This document shows, piece by piece, positions 1 to 6,951 of a stretch of 64,000 bases of DNA. The notes beneath the pieces are model-generated. The model was not told where the DNA came from. It made no database searches and saw only the letters and a list, made by a program, of their open reading frames with translations. Every line of letters begins with the position of its first letter. Within the stretch, counting starts at the first letter, position 1. This stretch comes from Spirosoma panaciterrae DSM 21099 (GTDB taxonomy: Bacteria > Bacteroidota > Bacteroidia > Cytophagales > Spirosomataceae): NCBI RefSeq assembly GCF_000374025.1, contig NZ_KB893195.1, forward strand, positions 329,019 through 393,018, written 5' to 3'. Both the position numbers and the translations under genes were made by a program.

Positions 1-435
1 GTGAAAGAAGGGCAAACCGTTCGGTTTACCGTGCCCCAGCAGCAAACGGGAGAGATGCAGGCGGTGGTGTACCGGGTAGGTCAGGCCTTCGATCCGCAGA
101 CGAAAACCGTTCTGGTACACGCCAATCTGTTCCGTAAAGACTATGGCCGTTTGTTTGCGGGGTCATACGTTCGGGCGGTTATCCTGTCGGACCCTCGCCA
201 GGTGATCGCCCTGCCCGACGATGCACTGATCCGTGAAGGGAATCGCTCATTCATCTACGTCCGCCAGGCTACCGATTCAACCAACGCGTATCGGTTTCAG
301 CTAGTGCCCATACGAACGGGGGTTACCCAAAACCACCAGACCGAAGTGGAGTTACCCAAATCCGTCAATCCGTCGGCTATTGTGCGCCAGGGCGCTTATT
401 TCATCAGCGCCGAGCGAGCCAAGCTAGCCGGGTAA
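1..435 (+). CDS. RND efflux periplasmic adaptor subunit, C-terminal part (partial)
   Basis: The frame is open from the first base, so this is the tail of a gene that begins before the window; the GTG at base 1 is probably an internal codon. About 144 residues show the beta-barrel and membrane-proximal part of a membrane fusion (HlyD/CusB-type) adaptor: a segment reading FDPQTKTVLVHANL followed by GSYVRAVI and VIALPDDALIREG, the usual pattern in this family. Such proteins link an inner-membrane RND pump to an outer-membrane channel. The cation diffusion facilitator gene 107 bases downstream on the same strand makes a metal efflux role plausible, but the substrate cannot be read from this fragment. 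Confidence 0.8.
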   Translation: MKEGQTVRFTVPQQQTGEMQAVVYRVGQAFDPQTKTVLVHANLFRKDYGRLFAGSYVRAVILSDPRQVIALPDDALIREGNRSFIYVRQATDSTNAYRFQLVPIRTGVTQNHQTEVELPKSVNPSAIVRQGAYFISAERAKLAG

Positions 436-541
436 ACCAAACGGGTTTAAACATTTTTTAACAGCCATTCGGGAATAAAACTAGTTAATCAACCAAACGC
501 ACACTAACTACCGAATCGCTTCACCACCAAGCGTATACCTC

Positions 542-1426
542 ATGGAACAACCAGTCAAACCCCACCAGGCGGAGCGGGGACAGAAAACAACACTCATTGG
601 CATTGCTGTCAGCATCGTTTTGCTGGTAATAAAAGGGACGGCCGGATGGCTGGGGCATTCCTATGCCCTCATTGCTGATGCCATCGAATCGGGAACGGAT
701 GTTATTACCTCCACCTTTGTCTGGTTTGGGCTACGGGTTGCCGCCCGGAAACCCGACGAAAACCACCCGTATGGTCACGGAAAAGCTGAGCCCCTGGCGG
801 CTATTGTGGTGTCGATGGCCCTGCTGGGTGCGGCCATCTTTATTGCGGTCGAAAGTATTCATAATATCCAGGTGCCGCACGAAGTTCCGGCTCCGTTTAC
901 GCTGGCCGTACTGGCGGGGGTTGTTATTGTCAAAGAAGTGCTGTTCCGGCGCATCGTTCAGGTCGGTACCGAAACCGAAAGCAGTGCGGTAAAAGCCGAT
1001 GCCTGGCACCACCGCAGCGACGCCATTACGTCGCTGACCGCCTTTGTGGGCATCAGTATTGCGCTAATCGGCGGGCCCGGTTATGAAAGCGCCGACGACT
1101 GGGCGGCTTTGCTGGCATCAGGCTTCATTGTTTTCAACGCCTACCACATTTTCCGACCGTCGTTTGGCGAAATCATGGACGAATCCCCCGCTGGCGACTG
1201 GAAGGCCGAAATCGAAGCCATCGCCCTGACGGTTCCGAATGTAAAACGGGTGGAGAAATGTATTGTCCGAAAAACAGGCTTTGAGTACTTCGTGGATATG
1301 CATGTACAGGTTCCGGCCCATCTGACCGTAAAGCAGGGACACGATATTGCCCATGCCGTAAAACGGGCCATTATGGCCGAAAAACCCGCTGTGTACGATG
1401 TATTGATTCACATCGAGCCCCATTGA
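542..1426 (+). CDS. Cation diffusion facilitator (CDF) family metal exporter
   Basis: A 294-residue inner-membrane antiporter that should export divalent metal such as Zn, Co or Fe against protons. The first 200 residues hold the hydrophobic helices, including YALIADAIESGTD in TM2 and the ENHPYGHGKAEPLA segment typical of CDF proteins; KADAWHHRSDAITS carries the TM5 HxxxD metal-binding pair. Residues 200-294 form the cytoplasmic ferredoxin-like domain with a conserved VHIEPH-like end (VLIHIEPH). Length is normal for the family. It follows an RND efflux adaptor, which suggests a metal resistance cluster. The last codons lie inside a strong inverted repeat that probably ends transcription. Confidence 0.93.
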   Translation: MEQPVKPHQAERGQKTTLIGIAVSIVLLVIKGTAGWLGHSYALIADAIESGTDVITSTFVWFGLRVAARKPDENHPYGHGKAEPLAAIVVSMALLGAAIFIAVESIHNIQVPHEVPAPFTLAVLAGVVIVKEVLFRRIVQVGTETESSAVKADAWHHRSDAITSLTAFVGISIALIGGPGYESADDWAALLASGFIVFNAYHIFRPSFGEIMDESPAGDWKAEIEAIALTVPNVKRVEKCIVRKTGFEYFVDMHVQVPAHLTVKQGHDIAHAVKRAIMAEKPAVYDVLIHIEPH

Positions 1427-1448
1427 CCAGCCGTCAGAGGGGCTCGAT
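1412..1448. terminator. Bidirectional hairpin at the end of the CDF gene
   Basis: ATCGAGCCCC at 1412-1421 pairs exactly with GGGGCTCGAT at 1439-1448 across a 17-base loop. The left arm overlaps the end of the CDF gene. The convergent GAF gene ends at 1454, so the stem can serve both directions. No strong T run follows. Confidence 0.6.
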
Positions 1449-1453
1449 CCGAA

Positions 1454-2188
1454 TTAGTCGAGTAACTGGATCCGGTTCAGCCCGCCCTCAATAACCCGTA
1501 GCTTACAGATTGCTTCATTGAGCAGGGATTTGATCGCTTCGTAGTCGGGGTTAATGGCTTCGTTAATCAGTTCGACAACGGTCTGGTGGAGTTGCAGCAC
1601 TTCGGGTCTTACTTCGTCGCGGGCAATGGCAGCAATCTGTTCCAGCTCGCCATTCCGCTGCTCCAGCAGTTCTTTCACCGTACTGAGCGCCTTGTTGGAC
1701 CGTCGAAGTTCCATCAAATTGACCACCTGTTTTCCCAGTGCTTTCAGCGCGTTGAGCTGAGAGTCGTTCAACTGCTTCGGGGCATTATCGATCACACACA
1801 ATGATCCCAGCGGATAGCCGTCCTTATTTACCAGAGGTACCCCGGCATAGAACACCACATGCGGATCGCCCGTCACCAGTGGATTATCGAAAAATCGGTC
1901 ATCCTGCCGCGAATCCGGTACAATGAATACGTCTGTGGGGTTCAGAATGCTGTGGGCACAAAAAGAAAACTCACGGGGTGTTTCGCGGGTATCCAGCCCA
2001 TGATTGGATTTAAACCACTGCCGCTTGTCATCGACGAGGCTAATCAGAGCAATGGGCGTCTGACAGATTTCAGACGCTAATGTTGTGATGGCATCGTAGT
2101 CCGATTCGGGCAGGGTATCAAGAATATCATAACTTTTTAACGCTTCAATTCGATTCGACTCATCAGTGGGTACGGCTGCACTTTGCAT
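1454..2188 (-). CDS. GAF domain sensor protein
   Basis: A 244-residue cytoplasmic protein without a signal sequence or membrane segment. Residues 10-155 form a GAF domain of the type often found at the front of Bacteroidota and cyanobacterial kinases, recognisable from EICQTPIALISLVDDKRQWFK, GLDTRETPREFSFCAHSI and YPLGSLCVIDNAP. Residues 160-240 are charged and helical, probably a coiled coil for dimerisation. No kinase, cyclase or output domain follows, so it may act as a stand-alone sensor or interact with another signalling protein. The ligand is unknown. It is convergent with the metal exporter and does not obviously belong to an operon. Confidence 0.85.
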   Translation of the reverse strand: MQSAAVPTDESNRIEALKSYDILDTLPESDYDAITTLASEICQTPIALISLVDDKRQWFKSNHGLDTRETPREFSFCAHSILNPTDVFIVPDSRQDDRFFDNPLVTGDPHVVFYAGVPLVNKDGYPLGSLCVIDNAPKQLNDSQLNALKALGKQVVNLMELRRSNKALSTVKELLEQRNGELEQIAAIARDEVRPEVLQLHQTVVELINEAINPDYEAIKSLLNEAICKLRVIEGGLNRIQLLD

Positions 2189-2359
2189 TCGTTCGTTGAT
2201 TCAGATTAGTTCAGAGAACAAAGCTAAAACCAAAGCCCCTTTTTAGATACAAAAAAAGGCATTCAAGTATCCATTATTTACTACACGCAACGATTTTATC
2301 TTTTCAAGACCCACTTTGATACCAAAATTCAATTATAAGATACAAATATCAGCCAGTGG

Positions 2360-3403
2360 CTAACTGGCCTGCGTGGTCGGACTGGCGTGTTCCTTCGGTT
2401 TATACGCATGAGCCGCTTCCAGCAGGCGCTTCTGGATGGAACGACGCAGACGCTCGGGCTCAAGGACAATCATCCCTTCGCCAAAGCCCAGAATTTCTTT
2501 TTCCAGTTCGAAATTATGCTGCACACAGAGCCGGATTACGATTCCTTCGGGGGTGCGTTCGAGCACTTCCTGCGAGTGATGAAACGGCTTGGTTTCTACG
2601 TAAGGAGCATGTCGATGCGTAACAAACAGTTTCACTTTGATCGGCCGCATCGTTTCACTGACCGATACGCCAATCACATCCCGATAGTACAGTTCCGGGT
2701 CAATGTGAGTGCCAACATAATCCACGTCTGGGGCGGGGACCACTGCGTGCATACGGTCCAGCGCCAGGTTCATGATCTGCCCTTTCCCGTCGCGCACGCC
2801 CACCGCAAACCAGCGATTTTTAAACTCCTTCAGCCACCAAACGTGGAAGATAAACGTTTGTGGCAGCCGCGCCGAAAAGGACTGGTACTCAAGACGAACT
2901 GCCTGTTTCTGAATAACTGCCTGATAGAGCACATCTAGAAAATGAAGCCCTTTCAGCCCATCGTTTTTCTCGAAATCGATCACCGGAACGGATTTTTGGG
3001 CCGTTGAGTATACATAATCTTCCAGTTTCTGCACCACTTCGTTCAGAGCCGTAAAGTGCGAAAATCCCTTAAACTGCTTCAACACCTCCACGGCCTCATT
3101 CATCCTGACCAGATCCCCATCCGACAGCGGAATGTTGGTGATGCTGTAGGCCGGGTCGTCGTAGGTATAGTATTTTTTGTCGACAACAATGATCGGTGCA
3201 AAATAGCCCAGCTTATCGCTTCGCATCATCTGCAGATCGGCCTGAATGGTCCGTCGGCTGATGCCTTTGTCGATGCCTTCGTATTCATACAGGGCTTCCG
3301 ATACTTTTTCGATCAACGCTTCCAGGGTCCATCTACGCTGCCGATTGCGCAGGCAGGCATCCAGGGTTTTATAACGAATCAGGGCATTGCGGTTGGCGGG
3401 CAT
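2360..3403 (-). CDS. WYL-domain transcriptional regulator, divergent to the slipin-rtcB genes
   Basis: A 347-residue one-component regulator. Residues 1-75 form a winged helix-turn-helix (the GISRRTIQADLQMMR segment is the recognition region); roughly 150-225 is a WYL domain, with FHVWWLKEFKNRWFAVGV as its core, and the end is a WCX-type extension. WYL domains are thought to sense nucleic-acid-derived or other ligands, and WYL regulators control DNA damage and defence genes in several bacteria. The gene is divergent from the leader-slipin-rtcB unit, with 649 bases between the start codons, and two perfect inverted repeats lie at 3434-3483 in that gap. It is therefore the probable controller of the RNA-repair genes, replacing the sigma-54 activator RtcR used in enterobacteria. 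Activator versus repressor cannot be decided from sequence. Confidence 0.88.
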   Translation of the reverse strand: MPANRNALIRYKTLDACLRNRQRRWTLEALIEKVSEALYEYEGIDKGISRRTIQADLQMMRSDKLGYFAPIIVVDKKYYTYDDPAYSITNIPLSDGDLVRMNEAVEVLKQFKGFSHFTALNEVVQKLEDYVYSTAQKSVPVIDFEKNDGLKGLHFLDVLYQAVIQKQAVRLEYQSFSARLPQTFIFHVWWLKEFKNRWFAVGVRDGKGQIMNLALDRMHAVVPAPDVDYVGTHIDPELYYRDVIGVSVSETMRPIKVKLFVTHRHAPYVETKPFHHSQEVLERTPEGIVIRLCVQHNFELEKEILGFGEGMIVLEPERLRRSIQKRLLEAAHAYKPKEHASPTTQAS

Positions 3404-3433
3404 CGTGATTAGTGTTGGTTATTGGCTATTTTT

Positions 3434-3460
3434 TTGAGAAAAATGAAAAAAATTTCTCAA
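3434..3460. promoter_or_regulatory. Perfect 8-bp inverted repeat, candidate WYL operator 1
   Basis: TTGAGAAA at 3434-3441 is mirrored by TTTCTCAA at 3453-3460 with 11 A-rich bases between. It begins 31 bases upstream of the WYL start codon and abuts the second repeat, so it could mediate autoregulation. Binding is inferred from position. Confidence 0.45.
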
Positions 3461-3483
3461 CTGCGCAAAAAGACTGCGCAGTT
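3459..3483. promoter_or_regulatory. Perfect 9-bp inverted repeat, candidate WYL operator 2
   Basis: AACTGCGCA at 3459-3467 and TGCGCAGTT at 3475-3483 form a perfect inverted repeat with a 7-base spacer. The octamer ACTGCGCA also occurs twice as a direct repeat 13 bases apart (3460 and 3473), and ACTGCGCAGT (3473-3482) is itself a full palindrome. The site ends six bases before a promoter-like -7 box and covers where the -33 element should be, a position suited to an activator replacing poor -33 contacts. Confidence 0.55.
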
Positions 3484-3489
3484 ACCTCG

Positions 3490-3497
3490 AATCTTTG
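3490..3497 (+). promoter_or_regulatory. Bacteroidota-type -7 box for the leader-slipin-rtcB transcript
   Basis: AATCTTTG matches the Bacteroidota consensus TAnnTTTG at all but the first fixed position. No TTTG -33 element lies 17-23 bases upstream; that region is the palindromic operator instead. Initiation would fall near 3503-3506, giving an untranslated leader of about 550 bases before the slipin start. Confidence 0.45.
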
Positions 3498-3504
3498 CAA
3501 CGAT

Positions 3505-3716
3505 GGAAACATCAATACCCAAACCGGATGCGGGTTTCTGTATAGCCCCATAGTATCGCAGCCCCTGGCTGATACCGATATGCTGTTGGTTATGGATGCG
3601 TTCTGTCTCTATGTGTTGGAGGTTCGAGTCCTCCCTTTGTTTTGGCAAAGTAGCTTAAGGGTAGAGCAATAGGAAAATGCAGGTTCGAATCCTGCTATCA
3701 ACTCTAAAGGTTGATC
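3505..3716 (+). ncRNA. tRNA-like RNA in the leader of the slipin-rtcB operon
   Basis: Two complete tRNA T-arms lie 61 bases apart. The first is GGAGG, loop TTCGAGT, CCTCC at 3618-3634; the second is GCAGG, loop TTCGAAT, CCTGC at 3679-3695. Before the second is a canonical D-arm box, TAGCTTAAGGGTAGAGCA at 3651-3668, with the invariant T8, A14 and GG positions. Only 10 bases (ATAGGAAAAT, 3669-3678) separate D-arm and T-arm, so the anticodon arm is absent and this cannot be a decoding tRNA. The bases flanking the arms do not form a normal acceptor stem: CTTTG (3635-3639) pairs with CAAAG (3646-3650), and ATCAAC (3697-3702) can pair with GTTGGT (3585-3590) or with GTTGAT (3710-3715). Upstream is a strong hairpin, CAGCC-CCT-GGCTG at 3559-3571 extended by GTAT/ATAC. 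The 5' end is inferred from the promoter and the 3' end is uncertain; it may stay joined to the mRNA. The Salmonella YrlA Y RNA is the nearest known analogue, but no Ro-binding stem is evident. Confidence 0.7.
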
Positions 3717-4052
3717 CATTGGTTGGGAAGACGGCCACTTCTAAAAAGGTCTCCAGGATCCATAATCAGCAAGGAGCTATCGGGTTGCTCGATCGGTTCG
3801 CCGGGTGAGTGACAGTTTAGCCAGGGCCAGCAGGCCGATACCGCGTTTGTCGGTGTACACTGCTTTGCCGGATGCAAATGGGTCGATTTGTCGACGGATA
3901 CCGTGTTACGGCACTCTCCTGAAAACACCTCGCCCCTACTCGTTCGTCGAACCTGTGTACCAACGCACTCGCCAACCGGCTTCCGCACAGGCTAAATCGA
4001 TAGCTCCAGACTGGTTATTCATTCATAACCATTTACAAACACCAAAAAAACA
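3717..4052 (+). other. Remainder of the untranslated leader, several small hairpins, no convincing gene
   Basis: Reading frames cross this stretch on both strands, but none has a recognisable protein sequence. Small perfect hairpins are visible: GGCC-AGCA-GGCC near 3825, GTCGA-TTTG-TCGAC near 3882, CCGT-GTT-ACGG near 3901, and GGTTAT-TCATTC-ATAACC at about 4012-4029, just upstream of the A-rich ribosome entry region of the slipin gene. The segment probably belongs to the same transcript as the tRNA-like arms. Confidence 0.5.
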
Positions 4053-5156
4053 ATGAAAACTGTACGCATCCAGGCCTGGCAAATCGGGCTCGTGTTCAAA
4101 CAGGGCGGGTATACTAAACTGCTTTCGGAAGGAGCTTACTGGCTTTGGCCGAGCGAAACCGTGCATGTCTACAACCGGGGAGAGCGGCTACAGAATCCAC
4201 CCTGCGATCTGGACGTCTTACTGTCGTATCCAGACGTAGCTGCCGTACTCGATGTGGTTGAAGTGAACGATCATGAAATTGCCCTGCAATACGAAAAGGG
4301 GCTTTTCCAATCCATCCTGACCAAAGGTCGCTGGGCTTATTGGAAAGGTGTCAAGCAGTACAACTACCTGAAAGCGGATTTGCGTCAGCTCGACATTCCG
4401 GCTACGATTGATCTGGCGTCACTGATGCCAACACCTTTGTCGGCTTATGTGCGCACGACCACCGTAGAAGCGCATGAGCAGGGGGTGCTATTCATCGACT
4501 GGACATTCGAGCGGATACTCAAACCGGGTGTTTATTACTGGTGGAAAAACAACACGCCCGTTCATGTGCAGAAAGTAGATACGCGCCAGCAACAGATGGA
4601 AGTGTCGGGCCAGGAGATTCTGACCAAAGACAAAGCCTCTCTGCGTCTGAGCTTCTACATTCAGTATCAGGTGCAGGATGTAATCAAAGCGCTGGTCGAG
4701 AACAAGGACTACGATAAGCAGTTGTACGTGGCGATTCAGTTGGCCCTACGGGAATACATCGGCGGTCTGACGCTCGATGAATTGCTGGATAAAAAAGGCG
4801 AACTTGCTCCATTTGTGCTGGCATCCACGGCCGGTAAAGCAGCCGAATTGGGGGTCGACCTGCGAAACGGTGGGGTACGCGACATTATCCTGCCGGGCGA
4901 CATGCGCGACATCATGAACCAGGTGCTGATGGCCGAAAAGAAAGCCCAGGCTAACAGCATCATGCGCCGGGAAGAAACCGCTTCGACCCGTAGCCTGCTG
5001 AACACGGCCAAACTGATGGAGGACAACGAAATGCTCTGGAAATTGAAAGAGATGGAATACGTCGAGAAGATTGCGGATAAGATCAGTTCAATTTCCGTAT
5101 CCAACGACGGATCGATGGTCGATCAATTGAAACAGCTATTTATACGGCCAAAGTAA
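4053..5156 (+). CDS. Slipin-type SPFH (band 7) protein linked to RtcB
   Basis: A 367-residue protein of the stomatin/prohibitin/flotillin superfamily. Residues from about 125 to 290 hold the SPFH domain (VEAHEQGVLFIDW, GVYYWW, VDTRQQQMEVSGQEILTKDK), and 290-340 is the helical, charged assembly region (LMAEKKAQANSIMRREETAS). Two things are odd. The N-terminal 80 residues look like a second copy of the entry strand pattern (IGLVFKQGGYTKLLSEGAYWLW against QGVLFIDWTFERILKPGVYYWW). There is also no hydrophobic N-terminal hairpin or transmembrane helix, so it is probably soluble or only peripherally bound, unlike typical slipins. It is followed after 63 bases by rtcB on the same strand. Slipin and prohibitin neighbours of RtcB are known from other bacteria, where they are thought to act as scaffolds; the job here is inferred. 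Confidence 0.88.
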   Translation: MKTVRIQAWQIGLVFKQGGYTKLLSEGAYWLWPSETVHVYNRGERLQNPPCDLDVLLSYPDVAAVLDVVEVNDHEIALQYEKGLFQSILTKGRWAYWKGVKQYNYLKADLRQLDIPATIDLASLMPTPLSAYVRTTTVEAHEQGVLFIDWTFERILKPGVYYWWKNNTPVHVQKVDTRQQQMEVSGQEILTKDKASLRLSFYIQYQVQDVIKALVENKDYDKQLYVAIQLALREYIGGLTLDELLDKKGELAPFVLASTAGKAAELGVDLRNGGVRDIILPGDMRDIMNQVLMAEKKAQANSIMRREETASTRSLLNTAKLMEDNEMLWKLKEMEYVEKIADKISSISVSNDGSMVDQLKQLFIRPK

Positions 5157-5157
5157 C

Positions 5158-5211
5158 GCGGGTGGAAGCCCATGCTGTTTAAATCGCTATAAATCGCGGG
5201 TTTCTACCCGC
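5158..5211 (+). promoter_or_regulatory. Hairpin between slipin and rtcB
   Basis: GCGGGTGGAAGCCC (5158-5171) pairs with GGGTTTCTACCCGC (5198-5211), with two G-T wobbles, and ends eight bases before the rtcB start codon. It could block the rtcB ribosome site, protect a processed end or partly terminate. No T run follows. Confidence 0.45.
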
Positions 5212-5219
5212 ATTACACT

Positions 5220-6758
5220 ATGGAAACACTAATTTCAATCGACGATATCTTAACGCTTGGGCCTATTCCGGAGTCGTTGCATACGCCCTTTCTGCGGGTA
5301 GCCAACGGTCTGACTCAACGGGCCGAATACCCTAAGGAAAAAGTAATGGGGTTGCTGGCGCAGATGCTCCAGAACCCCAAAAAATTCGCTTACTCGAAAA
5401 ACAAGGTAACCAACCTCGCCCGAGCCATTTATGACCTGAACAAGCAGGGTATTGCCATCCCCTTGAGCGAAACAGGAGCCACGTTCCTGCCACCCGAACC
5501 AACGCCGTTTACGCTGAATGCCAGCGGGAGCCAGTCCGAGCAAACCTACGATCTGCGTACCGGGCCCTTGCCGTATGCCGTGTTTGGGCGGGAAAACATT
5601 GAAGAAGGGGCGCTGAAACAGATGGAAACAGCCGCCAGCCTGCCCATTTCGGTAGCGGGTGCGCTCATGCCCGATGCCCACCAGGGCTACGGACTACCCA
5701 TTGGGGGAGTACTGGCGACGGATGCCAACACCGTGATTCCGTTTGCCGTTGGGGTCGACATTGCCTGTCGGATGTGCCTGTCCATCTTCGATTTGCCGCC
5801 TGCGTTTTTGAAACGGGAACCACACCTGCTGAAAAAATCGCTGGTGGAGCAAACCAAATTTGGGATCGGTGGCGAAACACGGACGAAGTTCGACGAGTCG
5901 GTGATGGACCTGCCCGAATGGACAGCCACCAAAGTGATCCGCGATCTGAAAGACAAAGCCTACCGCCAACTCGGAAGCTCAGGAACAGGCAACCATTTTG
6001 TGGAGTGGGGAATCGTGGAAATCTACGCGCAAACGGATGCCGAAACAACCGGTCTCAACTTGCCTCCGGGTGAGTATCTGGCGTTGTTGTCGCACTCCGG
6101 TTCGCGGGGGTTTGGGGGAAATGTGGCGACCTATTATTCCAAACTCGCCATGCTGAAAACCAAACTACCCAAACAGGCCGCGCATCTGGCCTGGCTCGAC
6201 CTGAACACCGAAGAAGGGCAGGAATACTGGATTGCGATGAATCTGGCGGGAGAATACGCATCGGCCAACCACCACGAGATTCATAACAAGCTGGCGAAAG
6301 CACTGGGTGAAAAACCGCTGGTGATGATCGAAAACCACCACAATTTTGCCTGGAAAGAGCAGATGCCGGATGGCCGCGAGGTGATTGTCCACCGCAAAGG
6401 GGCCACCCCCGCCGGACCGGATGTGCTGGGCATTATTCCCGGCTCAATGACCCAACCCGGCTTTGTGGTACGTGGACGCGGTGACACTAACTCGCTCAAC
6501 TCGGCCTCGCACGGTGCGGGACGACTGATGTCGCGGACGCAGGCGTTCAACACCGTCACGAACGCGCAGTTGAAGAAAGCCCTACAGGAAGCCGATGTGC
6601 AGTTGATTGGGGGAGACCTCGACGAAGCCCCGATGGTGTACAAAAACATCGAAACCGTGATCGACGCCCAACGCGACCTGGTATCCGTTCTGGCAAAGTT
6701 CACCCCGAAAATCGTCCGCATGGCCGATGCCAATCGAAAAGAAGGCCGCGAGGACTGA
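5220..6758 (+). CDS. rtcB: RtcB-family RNA ligase
   Basis: RtcB joins RNA ends carrying 2',3'-cyclic phosphate or 3'-phosphate to 5'-OH ends with GTP and manganese, repairing cleaved tRNA or rRNA. The 512-residue protein carries the family signatures in order: VGVDIACRM (metal ligands D180 and C183), GSSGTGNHFVEWG, LSHSGSRGFG, ENHHNFAWKE, HRKGATPA and NSASHGAGR, where H431 is the expected guanylylated histidine. The metal-site motif reads DIACRM where E. coli-type enzymes have DIGCGM, which marks a divergent subfamily also longer than the roughly 408-residue E. coli protein, mainly at the N-terminus. No RtcA cyclase or archease gene is nearby. A strong terminator follows, so the operon is leader-slipin-rtcB. 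Confidence 0.95.
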   Translation: METLISIDDILTLGPIPESLHTPFLRVANGLTQRAEYPKEKVMGLLAQMLQNPKKFAYSKNKVTNLARAIYDLNKQGIAIPLSETGATFLPPEPTPFTLNASGSQSEQTYDLRTGPLPYAVFGRENIEEGALKQMETAASLPISVAGALMPDAHQGYGLPIGGVLATDANTVIPFAVGVDIACRMCLSIFDLPPAFLKREPHLLKKSLVEQTKFGIGGETRTKFDESVMDLPEWTATKVIRDLKDKAYRQLGSSGTGNHFVEWGIVEIYAQTDAETTGLNLPPGEYLALLSHSGSRGFGGNVATYYSKLAMLKTKLPKQAAHLAWLDLNTEEGQEYWIAMNLAGEYASANHHEIHNKLAKALGEKPLVMIENHHNFAWKEQMPDGREVIVHRKGATPAGPDVLGIIPGSMTQPGFVVRGRGDTNSLNSASHGAGRLMSRTQAFNTVTNAQLKKALQEADVQLIGGDLDEAPMVYKNIETVIDAQRDLVSVLAKFTPKIVRMADANRKEGRED

Positions 6759-6770
6759 AGTTCATTTTTA

Positions 6771-6801
6771 CCTTCCCGAAAGTTTCGTGCTTTCGGGAAG
6801 G
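6771..6801 (+). terminator. Terminator after rtcB
   Basis: A perfect 12-bp stem, CCTTCCCGAAAG (6771-6782) with CTTTCGGGAAGG (6790-6801) and a 7-base loop, starts 12 bases after the rtcB stop. It is followed by CTTTGAG rather than a clean T run. Confidence 0.7.
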
Positions 6802-6951
6802 CTTTGAGCCAATTACTTTCAGCAATTTCCCCAAATACATTTTTCTTGCCAGTGTATTTGGGTAATAGGATGATTAGTACTTTCGTAGGTCTATAAATTA
6901 GCGGTAAGGCCAGGTCGACAATCAACTATTTACAAACAAACAATTTTATAA

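Noticed and set aside
3457..3648. Minus-strand frame of 63 residues across the tRNA-like region, containing REDSNLQ
   Set aside because: REDSNLQ-like peptides are the well-known translation of the antisense of tRNA T-arms. It is an artefact of the RNA gene, not a protein.
3616..3705. Two ordinary tRNA genes
   Set aside because: The T-arms are perfect, but there is no anticodon arm and no 7-bp acceptor pairing for either, so neither can be a decoding tRNA.
3505..3716. A canonical bacterial Y RNA
   Set aside because: The tRNA-like part is similar in concept, but I see no Ro-binding stem and no Ro/TROVE gene nearby. I use it only as an analogy.
3704..4056. Frames on both strands between the tRNA-like RNA and the slipin gene, one overlapping the slipin start codon by an ATGA
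   Set aside because: The translations have no hydrophobic core, domain pattern or credible start site, and lie within a transcript leader rich in hairpins.
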